From Heliocidaris erythrogramma (Eukaryota > Echinodermata > Echinoidea > Camarodonta > Echinometridae), in NCBI GenBank assembly GCA_025617745.1, contig CM046859.1, forward strand, positions 21,638,006 to 21,702,005: 64,000 nt of DNA. The letters run 5' to 3'. The notes below the pieces were generated by a model, which made no database searches, was not told the origin of the DNA, and worked only from the letters and a program-made list of their open reading frames with translations. Of this stretch, positions 1 to 14,103 are shown one piece after another (the first letter of the stretch is position 1; every line of letters begins with the position of its first letter). The translations under genes and the position numbers were made by a program.

Positions 1-1858
1 GTGAGTGTATAATATAAGCACAAAATCACCAATGGGGTGCCATGTCCGTTCTCCCACTATCTATAGTTTCCACAGAAAATCATCACACTCCCTTCCTTAT
101 CAAATTAAAAAAAAACTCTTAAAAACTACTGCTTCTGTAATATTATTTCTTTAAGTCATCCTAAATGTTCATCATTTATAACGTGAAACGAATGCACGGC
201 CTAAAAGTTAAGCGAGCAAGAAAAACTCTGAGACCTTTCCAATGCTGACCTTCATCGTGGTGTATTTATACGTATCAGCGTTTTCATGCACTCGCGTAAT
301 TAATTCACATATAAAATTCATGCACAAAAAAATAAACCAGGACGAATTTAAGATTCAATAATGCCATCATTATTACAACAATATTTCAATGGCTAAAAAT
401 CTTCTTTTTTTTTTCCATTTCAAGATATATCTACGTATTAAACTATAAGGAACATTAATGGAGAAAACCATATTGTAGGCCTACCAAAACAAAATATCCG
501 ACTGCTTAGAAACCAAGGTACGTGGAGTGAATTTCTCTTTGACGTAAAGGATAATAAAATTGTTTCTCTCGACAATTGTGAAGTTATGCTTACGTTCTTA
601 TCTGTATCCATAAAACGACAGACGACCGACGTAGTGTTTACAATCGGTATCGTCATGATCGGTCTAGAGAAGATGAGTCCCCTGTCTCGTTCACGTCCCA
701 GATAAGCAAAACAGTTTATATAATGGAGGTATCGTTTCAAAATAACAAGCGAGGGATAATACCAGAGCGGATTGCTATCTTTAGGCATCTTTCAATGCGT
801 CCTAATCCCGGATCATTTTCAGAAATGGAATTACCTGGCAGCAGCAATACTTCCCCTGGCTCCTGGGGGTTCATGTTGGGATTTTTTAAAAAGAGCATGT
901 TGGGAGAGTGGCGTAGTCGGCACTCGTCACACAGGCTGGGGGTGCCCCCCCCCCCATTCTGTGGTACGTTATTAAAATCACCCCCCCCCCCCCCATTTTG
1001 TGGTATGGTATTAGAATTTAAGATACACGAACAAAAAAATCCAAAATGATAACTTTAGCAACTTTTTCAGAACCACATGCAAGCTACCATGTTTTAATAA
1101 AGGAGTATATTTTCAAACAGGGTGATATCTCACAAATAATAATGGATATACACTTTCTTATTGTATGTTTTAAACAACAGATTTGTAAATGTTCATTTGT
1201 TTCCCAGAGAAAGATTGAAATGTACATCCACGTGCTCGGCTCAAAAATTTGGTGTCTCAAGCGTCATTGCTTCTATTTTCAAACTCTAGAACTTTGTTTT
1301 GCATTTAATATGATAGTTGTACTTTTATAATAAAAAATAAATTGATACCGAAAGTTCGATGCCGACAACAATTAAGAAAGAAATAATAGTGATTATAATA
1401 TTACTAAGAAAATCAGGCTTTGATATGTATTTTTATTACTGTAATATCTTTATCGGAAACTTACATATAAAATGATATGTACTGTACTGTCTATATGAAT
1501 AGGATAAAGAACATTGGTTTTCTAGGAAATCGTAAAAGGGTGTTTGGCAAATGTACTTGAGATCCCTAGACAAGCCATAACGACATATTACAGTCATTTT
1601 CCTGTTGCAGTTACTCGAGCCACTGCTATTTTATAAAAGTTTGGAGGTTTTAAACATGGGAGGGGCGTAGACCGGCTCCGCCCTATGCAATATACTCCAC
1701 TGAAGATGACAGAACATAATCTTGATAAGAACAATGTTCAGTATCACAGTAACAAACAAAATGTCTATATTTTGTTTGTTTTTTCACTCACTGTTTCTCA
1801 ATTTTGTTGAGGCAGCGAACAGTTATACATTCTATAATTTTGCCAAATAAAATAATGA
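1..1858. other. Unique AT-rich non-coding DNA
   Basis: No supported gene. It holds two C tracts (945-955, 981-994) in a duplicated CCATTYTGTGGTA context at 943-1006, and GC-richer repeat debris around 1650-1690. The open frames here lack ATG context and any recognisable domain. Confidence 0.5.
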
Positions 1859-1868
1859 TAAAACAACA

Positions 1869-1883
1869 GTAATAGTAATAATA

Positions 1884-1921
<38 letters not shown>

Positions 1922-2094
1922 AATATAATAATAATAATGAAAATAAGAATGATAATTATGATATCAATAAAAATAAAAACAATATTAATATCAATAATAA
2001 GAATGATAATAATGATGATAATGATAATTATAACAATAATAATAATGATAATAATAATAATGATAACGTTAACAGCAATATTACATTCACATAG

Positions 2095-2142
<48 letters not shown>

Positions 2143-2190
2143 GTGATAATACAAAATAAAAATGCTAATAATTATAGTAATAATAAGTAA
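1869..2190. repeat. (AAT)n compound microsatellite
   Basis: Imperfect AAT/ATG trinucleotide runs over ~320 bp, purest at 2095-2142. Translated frames are Tyr/Ile homopolymers and are not genes. Confidence 0.95.
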
Positions 2191-3805
2191 AAAAAAATAA
2201 TAATATGCAATATTCTTGATCCCCGCTGATTCCTCTATCGTATTTAGAGTATATTTAAATTAACCTTTTTATAAACTAGAACATCATCATTACTTTGAGA
2301 TTGTAATAAATTTTGGAGCCCGATTCAGTAAATATGATTTATTCTACACTACAATATTTGAAGAAATTATGTTTTGATAAATCGTACTACTACTGTGCAG
2401 TCGTCCAAGTGCTAATGTATAACTTTACTGATATCTATAAAAAGCAGAAGTATACATAACGGAACTGCGACAACCACCTCAAAATGTCATGAGTACGCTA
2501 GTCGAGACAGGAAATTAGCTATATCATATCGAGATATCATCTTCTGTTATACTCATAAAATTATAGCAACACTTATCATACTTATCAGGTTTAACAATCT
2601 CTAGTTATAAATGGAATTGAAACTAAAAGTCATTACATACTAAACATCCGATCGCCCATGTCACCTTGCGAATACGCGGAAATGAAATCATAAATATTTA
2701 CCTCATAGGTTCAGGTACATAGTCGTGATACAGGCGCGCAACTGTTGATAACAATCGAAAGAAATAAAATTGTTTCATTTTCGGAAACAAATTTGGGTCG
2801 GAAATGATTTGAGATTTGTTTCGGACAATGATCCTGGATTATCACTCGTCACAAGTGTTCCCTCACAACTGATTTATTTAGATGTTGTCCTAGTTTAGTT
2901 TTTTTTATTCACCAAAAGTTGGTTCCTGAAATAAAATCTGAGGAACCGACCAAAACACGAGCCAAAACGGAGGAGTGAAATACCTTGTCACCTATTTCAA
3001 CTGTGTTTTTCTTTTTTAAAAATGCGATGCCAGTCCCCTGCTAATTTCTGCATTAAATACCTGAAGATGACAGAAGGCATGAATCGGAAGAGACGTGATA
3101 ACATTTAGACCTCAAGAAAATGTATAGATAGGACTGTCACATGTAAGAAACTTAATGATATATTTTAAATATGTGTATACCATATTCAATCCAACTTTGT
3201 TTAAAAGATAATTCCATTGGTGTTACAGAATCATTTAAAATTTTTATTAAATTATAACAACAGAACGCATGTCAACTGCAAATTCAAATTTGTGTATTTT
3301 ATTTTGTTTATATATATATATATATATATATTCTGTTTTTGTTAACTCCTCCGTCCATATCCCATCTTCGATGACTTTATCATTACGATATTACCAAAAA
3401 TGGTGACAACAATTTGAAGAATTATCATAATAATGACATAAATTGTAATGGATATTTTCATAGCGCTTAATGAAGGGTAGAAATTAGAAAACAATACGAA
3501 TTAGAATACTAAGCAACATTCATAAAAAATATACCAATAAGGAAAAAAGGGAGGGATAATTCAGAAGAAGAAAAATGTTGTTATAATTATTTCAATTTGA
3601 ATACACCATTCTTTAGCGTGGTTCAGGCGTATGCCGAGTTGTCACGCGGCAGTCCGCTGGCGGCGTTTCATTGCAGTTTTGGGGTGACTGGATGCTATAC
3701 AATAACGCTTGACGCAGTAATTGGAATATCAAGGAGATAAGTATGTTGATGAAAGGAATGATGACTATCGAATAATTAATTATCAATGGTATTTTCCTTG
3801 GTAAT
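2191..3805. other. Non-coding DNA with short TA repeat
   Basis: AT-rich single-copy sequence with a (TA)n run at 3309-3331. I see no gene, RNA or mobile element. Confidence 0.5.
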
Positions 3806-3838
3806 TTTATCATTATTATAATCATTATTATCATCATC

Positions 3839-3869
<31 letters not shown>

Positions 3870-4357
3870 CTATACTCATTATTAGTGATAGTATTATTAG
3901 TAGTAGTGGTAGTAGTATTAACATTATCAGTATTATTATTATTATCAATATTATTATTAGAAGTCATAGTGGTATTATCATTACTATTATCATCATTATT
4001 GTTATGATTATTATTATGATTATCAGTACTATTATCATTATTATCATATTTGTTATTAGTAGTAGTATTATCATAAATATTATTATCAGTATTATTATCA
4101 TTATTATTATTATTATTAGCATTATTATTATTATTATCAATATTATTATTAGTGGTAGTAGTAGTATTTTCATTACTATTATCATTATTATTATGAATAT
4201 TATTATGATTATCATTACTATTGTCATTATTATCATTATTATTATTATTGTTATTACTACTACCATTATTGATTATTATTGCAGTGTTTTATCATTATTA
4301 TCACCCTCCTTCTTCTATCACAATTATTGTTTTATCATTATCATTATTAATTTATTA

Positions 4358-4388
<31 letters not shown>

Positions 4389-4430
4389 GTACTTTTTAAT
4401 ATCATTTACATCTTTATTATCATCGTTGTT
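3806..4430. repeat. Large (ATT/ATC)n compound array
   Basis: About 620 bp of ATT, ATC and AGT trinucleotides in changing register. It yields long Ile/Asn-rich frames on both strands that are artefacts. It is the largest trinucleotide array in the window. Confidence 0.95.
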
Positions 4431-7400
4431 ATGGGAATAAATTTTGTCGGATCTTTTAGGTAAAGATAATCTATTTCGGACACTTTTCATGGAGTCTAGA
4501 ATTATCCAGTTTAAACATCGACTGCATTTTATTGTCTCATATAGTACCAATTCTTATTTATTTTATGAATACTAAAGGTATTAGGATTCATTTACATTTT
4601 CTTTTTTTTTATTATTCTTTTTTTCTTTCTTTCTTTTTTTGGGGGGAGGGAGGGGGTGGGGGTCTTTCTTTTTTTAGTCGATGCTGTTTTCGCAATGAAA
4701 GGAAAATAATCCTCCACCCAAAAGGAATAGTTGTCAATACAAGCCTGTCTTCCAAATATGGGAAAGGGAAGAAACTAACTTTGCACAGAGTTTTGTATTT
4801 ATTTTTTTAATTATTACTTTATTTACCTATCTATACATTTTTTTTCTTTTTTCATTTATTTATTTATTCATTCATACATTCATCTATTCATTATTTCATT
4901 TATTTATGTATTTATTTATTCATTTTCCATAAATGATTACATGTATTACAGAATAATAGCTGACACTGATAATTGCCCAAAAAAAATATGCTTTAAGCTT
5001 CAATATTCATTAATGATCCATTACATGCGATAAACCTTTATCATCTTTTAATATTGTAGCAATAGCATGATAATTTCCATTAGTGTGTTGACCCTTTTAA
5101 CTCGTAAAATCAAAATTTTCTTGGAAATCCCCCAAAACGTTAAGAATTGGTGAGAAATATACAATAACTTTAGATTAAAGAAAAATCATTCTGTAATTTA
5201 ATCAGGTCAATTTTGTATTGTTTGATACCTTTTCTCCAAATTGTGTATTGACGATTTTGGCATGAGTACAAATGCTATTTAAAACTCTGTTTGGATTCAA
5301 CAGTAAATCGTGTACAAATTTGGCTCTGAAAATGTCGTCCCCGTTACTCACATTATTTCCGTGTTTGATACATGTAGATTAAGGGGACCGATATGACTAT
5401 AAATATTGCGCTATTTTCTGATCCAATTCTCGAATGCGAGTGAGAGATTTTTTATACTTTAAAAATCTAAAATGAAGTTTAATTATTTTTTGTTCACTTG
5501 TTTCCATTTTCTGTCAAATTTCTTATTAAAATTTCAGAATTATCGTTTTCTATTTCTTATCTTTCGTATCCCTAAGTTCCACCTTGTTTTATCCTTCTTC
5601 TTCTTCACCTTCTCTCTCTCTCTCTCTCTCTCTGTCCTTTTCTTTTCTTCTTCTTCTTCTTCTCAGTCTTCATCTGTTATCTTGTCTACTGAACATAAAA
5701 ATGGTATATTTTCACAATCATGACTCAGTTCGTATCCTTAACATGTCTTTAATAAAACATTATTTCAATTAAAACATACATCGATTGATCTTACCATGAG
5801 CATTTGATAATGTTACTCCACTACAATAAAACAAGACTAGGTTCTGTTGCTCTAAATACTAGACAACCTCATTTATTATTACTACTCTTGATGAGGGCGA
5901 AACCTCCCAACAATCAGCAATAATTTCATGTTCACATCAATTTCAAAGCAATGAATATTCATTAATCGCATCCCACGACTCGACCATCATTAACTTATTC
6001 ATCATTCTAATTTGCGTTTAACCTTCAACTCAATGATGGACTAAAAGTGCATTCGACGTTTTTTGAAGAACGAGTTGAACATTGTCACCAATGTCTAGTA
6101 TATATCGACAATGCCGTAATTCTAACTATGTGTATTTATAAATCTTATAAAGTGGAGAGGTTAACACTCGGAAGGATGAAGAAATAATGTTTTGGCCTGC
6201 ACATCCGCATGATTTATCCCATTTAATCCAACCCGAAAATCTCTGCTCCGGAAACGTTCATTTAAGCAAGCCCCCCTAAATCGCCCCTTTCTCTCAAACC
6301 AACACAAGAGTGCCCCAATTTAGTTAATAATCCCCCGCGCGAATATTCATTTTTAGATTTTGCTGCATGTGTGTTATCATAAAAAGAAACTAGGTTAATC
6401 ATTTAGGTTATGTGTGGTTTTCGTGATTCACTGTACTTTATTCAATTATATTGCAGGATAGAAGAGCGTAATTCGTCCGGCCAAACAAAGAATAAAAATC
6501 ATATTTTTTGTATCAGCATAAACGTATCAAGCCAAAAGGCTTGGGTGTGTCGGGTATGTATACAAAGACCATTTTAGGATTTTACAAAGAACAATAATGC
6601 TGCATAATAAATGTGCGACCCTGAGCATGAAATATGGAAAATTCATAGATGGATAATGTAACAATGCATTCCCCTCCAATAAAATATGCAAACATTTATC
6701 AGATTCATGACATGTTATTAAGTAAATGCGTCTGACATATCTGAACCATTGATATCGTAGCAGATGGTAAAATCGCTATACGGTATGTTGAAGAAATATC
6801 ATGAATATAATGAATTTAGAATTTTTAGAATATTTCATTTAAAATAACATATTTTTTCTTTAACATCTTATCGTAATCAGGTGATTGATAGTTTTTATTT
6901 CATTTATTCATGAATTTCATTGTTCATATTCAGTTATTTTTTTGCAATTCATGTTTAAGCTATTCTTTGTTTACAGCGTGGTGTCAGCCATTTGCTTAGA
7001 TACATGTATACACGAAACTATTGTCGAAAAATAATTCCAAAATCATAAGTGACGAATCTGGAGGGGCGCAGGGGGCCCGCATGGCATTTATTATTATTTT
7101 TTTCTTATTTGTTTGAGGGGGCAGCAGCTGTGATATTTTGCACGAATAAAGTTATGCACGCGCCCTGTCTATTTAGCCGATGTCCATAAACATTAACTGC
7201 ATGCAATGCAGGTATAGGACTTTGCTAATGCCCCCTCTGTTTCAAATCCTGCACTCCAAGAAAATACCGGGTAAAGTTTGGATATAATTATATTAAAATA
7301 TATATATTGTCTCCCTTAGATTGAGATCTTCACTTCTTTACAGAAAAAGAAAAAAAATCTTATTGTTTATCGTTTGATATTCCAGAAACATTTTTTTTTT

Positions 7401-8752
7401 ATTTGTTTCTCTCATTTTCTTTTCCCTTTTCTACATTATTGGGGGTCGATAATTTCCTTTATGATGGCGAAACTGACATTTTCAAATCTGTCTGAGATTG
7501 GAGATTTAACAAGTGTCTCCTTGCCTTACATTAACCAGTTACAAAGTCATCAACGTGATGATTATTATCGCGTATTATCGCGTATATTCTTCGACAGGTA
7601 ATGTTCCAGTCACCACCTTCGGAGAAGACAGTAGAATGACGTGATTTTACACGAAGTTGCCCCCCAAAAGAAAATATTGGGAGGGCAAACATATCGTTTT
7701 GCCCCCCCCCCCCCCTCCGAATAACCGCGGAGGTGTAAAATAAGATGCAAATCTCGGGAAATGAAACTTTCCAAATAATGAAATACAAAAGATGTTACAC
7801 AATCAGACTTCAATTTCGCTGAGCTTCATGTAACCGTGGAAAAGCTGAAAAAAAAATTAATGATGGGTACTATTAGGCTATCTTTCCCCCAACCCAAAAA
7901 ATTATTCGGCCACCTCGCTGCCCGAATAGCCTCATACTGATATTCGGGCAGCGTTTTGCCAAATAATATAATTTATGTACTCATTCACAACATAACATAT
8001 TAAGTGGAAAGTTGATATTTGGACAAAAAAGGAACCAGCCCCCCCCCCCCCTTCGATTCCCTCGCGAAAATATGCCCTTACGTCCATGGTGCCTATGAAA
8101 TAAGCATTTTTGAATGTATGATATACATTTGCCCATACACCCTCTTGAACTAGGTATATTTGAAGGTATTGTATACTTAAATTTAGCATGATATACATGT
8201 AAGTCGATTAATTTGTAGTGTCATTGTAGCTATGCACAACTATATAATAGCTACTGTAATTATTTGTAGATAGGCCTGGTACCGGTATGTTCATTTGTGT
8301 TAATTTTTTTCAGTTACGAATGTATATATCGCCTTGTTATATATATCAATTCGAAGCAAATTAATTAGGTATTTTTTTTTAAACTACATCGTGTAATTAT
8401 CACGTGACTTTTGTTCGAGTCATGATAAACACAGGCTACCTTTATCTTTGTTGGGGGCACAGACAATCGATCATTCTCGTATCCGCATCGTAATGGATAC
8501 GCGTTCGTGGTCGACTGTTATCTCGGTCGTATCACTCGCTCGTCATTTATTTCATCGACGGAACGGGCTAGGGAGGTAATAAACTCGATTACTTAATTTG
8601 ACTTAATTTGTATTTAACGTGCGCTGAATACTTGCATGTCAGACGACCCCAGTATCACCTTTAATCTAGTCTGCAATTTCCAGACCGTTCTCGAGGGGAT
8701 TCTTTTGATCTTTAGATTTTAATCATAATTTATCTTATTTCGACTGACACTA
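4431..8752. other. AT-rich non-coding DNA with simple repeats
   Basis: Holds a degenerate (ATTT/ATTC)n stretch at 4806-4928, (CT)n at 5610-5633, C tracts at 7702-7715 and 8039-8051, and a small hairpin at 7916. Repeat debris with GGGGCGCAGGGGG occurs near 7060. No gene is supported. Confidence 0.5.
7916..7953. repeat. Perfect 13-bp stem hairpin
   Basis: CGCTGCCCGAATA and TATTCGGGCAGCG are exact inverted repeats around a 12-nt loop. This may be a transposon-end remnant or a structured RNA element. Confidence 0.7.
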
Positions 8753-8760
8753 GCTGTTAC

Positions 8761-8947
8761 TAGTGTCCCTGTATTAAAGAGTTGCGACATGGACGTCCCA
8801 CTTTTCTGGAAACAAAATGGCGTTCGAATTCTTTCTATTGAGAACACCCAGGTGCTCATCGGAATTGAATAGAAATGTTACGTAATAGTGGAAACAAAAT
8901 GGCGTTCAAATCCCCAATTGTCGCAACTCTCTAATACAGGGACACTA
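8761..8947. mobile_element. hAT-type MITE with exact 8-bp target duplication
   Basis: The 187-bp element has terminal inverted repeats TAGTGTCCCTGTATTA and TAATACAGGGACACTA, extending through GAGTTGCGACA with one small difference. It is flanked by the exact direct repeat GCTGTTAC at 8753-8760 and 8948-8955. An 8-bp duplication is typical of hAT transposases. Inside, GGAAACAAAATGGCGTTC occurs twice in direct orientation about 80 bp apart. There is no coding capacity, so it is non-autonomous. Confidence 0.88.
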
Positions 8948-9285
8948 GCTGTTACTAATAGAAGCGCCCTCTGTGTTAACGAATTACATCGTAGGATGTG
9001 ACCTCTGTCGTGAAAACTTTGTTGTGAATGGAGATATGACTATCTATTGTTTTGGTCATTCATTTCTTCAACACTTTTTTCTCAGCTTTATTTTTGTCTT
9101 GTGATAAAAAGAAAAAAAAATTGTTCAAAACTTTTTATGCGAGCCCCCCCCCCCCCTTAAAACTTGTCAAGGCAAGCAACGCTTTTAATTGCATACACAG
9201 AATCACCATCACGATGTTCGTATTTTGGCCACGCCTCTGTCTCTCACAAGTTGCCTCTTTATGTCCCTGTCACCCGTTATCTCTC

Positions 9286-9291
<6 letters not shown>

Positions 9292-9338
<47 letters not shown>
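9292..9338 (+). repeat. (CT)n microsatellite
   Basis: About 23 uninterrupted CT units, continuing as a CT-rich pyrimidine tract to ~9460. It accounts for the Leu/Ser-rich open frames here. Confidence 0.95.
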
Positions 9339-9342
<4 letters not shown>

Positions 9343-9968
9343 CTCTCTCTATCTCATCTCTCTCTTCCTCTTTCTTTCCCCTCCTTCCCTGCCACTTCTG
9401 TTCTCTCTCTCTTTCATTCTTCCTCCCTCTCTTTCTCTCTTTCTCTTCCCCCTATCCATCTTTATCCCTCCGAAAATAATTTTCCGGGAAGGGGTTGGAC
9501 TATAACTTCTAAATCTTTCATCTAAGGTAGCTAAAACAAGACTACCCGTCCTCTTCAGCTAATTATTACCGTCTTTTGAGAGTCGACTTAGACCCAATCA
9601 AAACAGATGACAAAGGTCGGCAAATATCATAACGATGTTTTCATTTCATTTGAAGAGATAATCCAACCCGTCATCGCAAGATATTAATACGCAATGAAAC
9701 GATAGATGCCCAACTACACGGCGTATCAAAACAAACTACAGAGTGTATCAAAATAAGAGCACTCGTCCTGTAAAGGACGAATTGTTTAGCTGTAATTGTA
9801 TAACCTAGGAAGTATTTTTCTTTTCTTTTATTTTTCTCCATGAAAAACATGACGACTAGCAACACCAGAATACATTATTAACTTAATTATGATATCCATT
9901 ATGGTATCCATTTTTGGATTGTATGTACCTCTAAGCCTCTAACCTTTCATTCTTACTTTCTTACTTCT

Positions 9969-10040
9969 CAGCGCATAGAGACATGCAATTTTGCAATGTG
10001 TAATGCGCTATAAAAGAACCAAGTATTATTATTATTATAT
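9969..10040 (+). mobile_element. SINE 3' tail
   Basis: CAGCGCATAGAGAC..AATGCGCTATAAAAG followed by (ATT)n. This is the tail type seen in several SINEs of this window. The 5' body cannot be delimited. Confidence 0.6.
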
Positions 10041-10042
10041 TT

Positions 10043-13000
10043 TTTTATGTCATACCTGAAATTATACTATCAACATTAATTTATAGAAATGGAAATGGAA
10101 AGAGAGACGAAAGGGAAGATAGGAGGGGGTGAGAGGAGGGAATTGAGGGATTGAGCTAAACTGAAAAGAGGACATAAAGGTGGAGTGATGGAGAAAGAGA
10201 AAGGGAGAGTATATGCACACACTGAAGTAGTAAGATAGTAAGGATCGAGAGAAATAGAATGAATAATGAAAAAAGCGACAAAGTCCAAGATTGGATTCTT
10301 TGACAGGTGTCTATGAATAAGTTTTTACCACACGCCATGTTCCTGTATTCTGTCGAGTGAGGAATAGGTAATGAGTTATTTCAATTTCTTAACCCTGATA
10401 GCGATCGCCAACATAATGCTCGCGGGTTCTCGATGATACATGACTATTTTTAAGCACCATTTCATAATTGGGCCGTGAACGTTTTTCTTTTGTAATTCCG
10501 TTTTCTCATCTCGACCGCAAGTTCGCGCTCTAATTGTCCGTTCAAAAATAACTGTTTAGACTGAAAGACATGGGACATCAAAAACTATTGTGCTTCCCTA
10601 AATTGGCAATTTGATCCCAGCCGCTTGGCCTGTTTTCAATTATTCCAAAATGATTGCTTAGCGGAATAATGGGAACATGAAAATATTGTTTTATAAAACA
10701 GAGACTATAAATCAACTCCATTTTCTTCTCAATGCCACAAAGTGGCAAAAATGCAAAAGTCTGAATAGCATTATCGGAATATAGGACTCAAGAATTGTCT
10801 GCCTGACGTGTAGCTCATTTATACTAAGTAGACTGGAACCTTCGAAAATCCAGCCTTTTTCTTTTTCAGATCTTTATTTTTAAATAGGCTTGGGTTTTAT
10901 GACATGGTGATTTAGTTCATGCGGGGGCTTTAGTAAAAGAAATAACCACAGTCTGCGTCTTCTTTTCTTTCGCTGGCTTATCACATTTTTTCTTTTCTTA
11001 CAGCTATACTTCCTTTTGAAAATGGTACGAGAAATCCAAAGAGTGACAGCTTTGACTGATGTAAAAATCTATAGCTCGTGCTAGAGACGCTGTTCGGTTC
11101 CCGTCGAATCGTTCGAGCACAAATTGGGCATGCCGCCCCTTGCGAACACCTCTAATATTGTCTAAGAAGTTTGGAATATGACTGCATGGTCTCATCCAAA
11201 ATTAGTCAACCGGGGGATTTGGCCCCCGAATGACACCTGCCCCCTTCATGACTGGTGATTTCAAGTCCAAGTTCACCAAAACCAGACGACCATTGTTTAA
11301 CATGAGCCCCCCCCCCCCCTCCCACCCCTTCCCCTTCTTTAAAAAAAAAGTACACAGACCAATATATGAACGCCAAAGTCAGTTTGCAGCGCTTACTAAG
11401 TTCTCTATCATAGATTACAGATGCAAACCTTTTGAGCGATTCTGATTCTAAATTCCGGCAAATGCTGTCGGGAGATTTACACAACCCATGATATACCTCA
11501 ACATTAATCGTATATTAACATTAATATCACAAAAGATGACTCAGTTGTTCATGGTAAACATTAAAGTCCATAAGATGCTTTTAAGAGTTATTACAACTTT
11601 GCACTTTTTCATCGCTCTCCATTTCTTTTTCAGCAGTTCAAGGCGTCATTGAGCCAATACGATATCCAAACATACAGATATTTTATAATTGTTTATCAAT
11701 ATAATTTATAATTAAATCTTTTAATGAATAGAGTTTCTTATAATAGTCAACACTGCCCAACTCTATTATTAGGCTAAGAATGCAATTTCAGATCGAGGTT
11801 CCCTTGCATGATGTGATATGCAAGTAATTTCTTTTTATTTGATTATAGCCGATTAGTTGAGGTTGAAAAAGATGTTCTGTTTTGTGACGTCATAATTATT
11901 ATTACTTCAGAGTCTGCCCGTTTCATTTCGATAATGATTAAAATGTGTCAGGAATGATGTTAACAAATGATATTTGATATACCTTTTCTTTCAGGGATCA
12001 GAAGGTGCACAGCGAACACAAACATGGCATACAGGCTTGCGGCCATTATAAACAAACATGTCATGTGACACGATGTTAGTTCACAAACATATTTGGCTTG
12101 GGCTTGTGGATCACAACAAACTTTTTTTTCATTTTCCAGAGGAAAAGAGATGGAGAAAGAAGATGAGGAAAGAGGATGAGAATAAAGAGATTAATGAAGC
12201 GGGGAGAAGGGGGAGAGTTACATGGGGAATAAATAAAGTGAGGAGAGAGAGAGAGGGTGCACTACATACCATGAGTAAAAGAAATACCGCCCTATTTCCG
12301 CCAACTCCTATACCTTTCATGTGACATACCACCCCCTTCACCCCTTCCTTTTCCTTTTATCCTCACCCCTTATAACATCAAGCCTCAATATTATACCCCA
12401 TTTCTACCAGTCCCTCCTTCAAATCTTACCCCTCCTTTGCTCCTTCCCATATCCATACCTTGATCTACCAATCCGGGCCAGGCCCACCTCCCTGATCACA
12501 TCCAGACCCCCTCCTATCTCCAGGCGAGTTAGGAATGTTAGCCTGATGGTCACCTCAACCATTTATCACTGTCGGCGTTCCAAGGATAAACCGGCCTGTT
12601 TTTGTTGCCAACCTTACCTCTTCAGTAAAAACAAAGACACCCTAAACGTTATATGTTGATGTCAAACAACGGAATGCAAGAGCAAAACATTTTCCAATTA
12701 CCGCTTGCACCATGCTGTTACCTTCGTGTCAACATGGTCAACATGAAGTCAATCCCACTTAGGACAAAAACATCTAAATCTCCTGATTAAAGGCAAATAG
12801 GTAAATTTTGATTTGGCAGTCTGGAAAAAGGTGTTCTATAATGGCTAAATGCAATACACTCCAGTTGAATAAGCGCCATTCGGCTTCGCATAAGGTATTT
12901 TAAAATGGATGAAGTCATACGGGCGTAAATGGAAATTGTCCATGCAGGGAGGGGGCGTCAAATCAAAATGCGCTGTTACGTTATGACTGCCCCCTAAAAT

Positions 13001-13280
13001 ACAATAAAAACACCAAAAATGTCACCCAACTTGACCATTATGATAACAAATAAAGAGGATTTTTTTCCCTTTTTTTTTCTTTTTCTCTCTAACGGCGTTT
13101 ATTCGGGAAACCATCATCTCATCTTCGTGAAAGGGGGTTATAAATTTTAAAAAATAATAAATACAGGAGAAGATGATACGACCCCTCTGAACCCCCACCT
13201 CACACTGTTCCCTCGCTATCCGTACCCTAAGACCAGTACCCACCCTCCCCCCCCCCCTAACTGTCTCACACTACGCCACT
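10043..13280. other. Non-coding DNA
   Basis: Purine-rich at 10085-10265 and 12135-12265, pyrimidine-rich at 12325-12520, C tracts at 11307-11319 and 13247-13257. Its right end TACGCCACTG resembles a hAT-type terminus abutting the palindromic MITE. No gene is supported. Confidence 0.5.
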
Positions 13281-13445
13281 GATCAGGGCCCCGGTGCATA
13301 AAACTTACCATTAACGGTAACTTTGCCATCAATGGTAACTTCCATGGAAACATTGAGTTTGGCTGTTGAGCGATGTTGCCATGGTAGTTACCATTGATAG
13401 CAGAGTTACCGTTAATGGTAAGTTTTATGCAACGGGGCCCTGATC
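13281..13445. mobile_element. Palindromic MITE (family C)
   Basis: A 165-bp near-perfect inverted repeat whose ends read GATCAGGGCCCCG and CGGGGCCCTGATC. The arms carry TGCATAAAACTTACCATTAA and run almost to the centre, leaving a loop of roughly 30 bp. Each arm contains its own nested palindrome, TTACCATTAACGGTAA. There is no coding sequence. The palindromic ends make the target duplication ambiguous. Confidence 0.85.
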
Positions 13446-14103
13446 TGATGACTAAAAATATTGTACCTTTATTTGAAGAAAAAAAAAAGAGAGGAAAGTT
13501 TTAGTTCTTCTTGAAAGTCAACAAGGTACCACCAAAGCCCACCTTTGTATCCTCGGTCGTTGACACATCATGGCCCTACCCTTCCAAGATAATCGTCATG
13601 CTACAGGTATGGTATCCTTGACATGACAAACCACGGTGTCGTGATTCTGATTGATCATCTCGTTGAAGGCAATCAAATTCGTCTGACGATCTCGCCTCCT
13701 TGAGAACGACTTCCACCAGTTGTCTCACCTGCGTGCCCATCAATAACAATTTGTAAGTTGTCTTTTCACCTGAGGGTATATACGCAATGTGTTTCATGTC
13801 CAATGAAGGTGTATTTTAAAGGTAAAATGTGTCATAATTTAAAGAGAACTTCGCAAGCTCTTGAATTTCTTGCAAAGTATGAAAGGTAATGCTGATTTTC
13901 ACTGAACTCCTGAAAGTATTATCATTAATCATGATAAATATTTTCTACACGTAGATAACATTTAAAGACATTATTTATCATATTCACATAGACGAAATGT
14001 TAATCAATTTGGCTAAAAATGAAATATGAAGATACCTAGGTAGTTTGTTGGGTTCTTTTACTGATCAATGTTTGATAATGGGAAATTCCATATTTATATA
14101 GCG
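13446..14103. other. Non-coding DNA between repeats
   Basis: Single-copy sequence. The minus-strand frame at 13576-13803 has no recognisable domain. Confidence 0.4.

Noticed and set aside
3613..4463. Several overlapping Ile-, Asn- and Met-rich open frames
   Set aside because: They are translations of the ATT/ATC microsatellite on both strands, with no other coding signal.
9052..9525. 157-codon Ser/Leu-rich open frame
   Set aside because: It is driven by the CT repeat, which is open in more than one frame at once. The start is not ATG-supported and no domain is visible.
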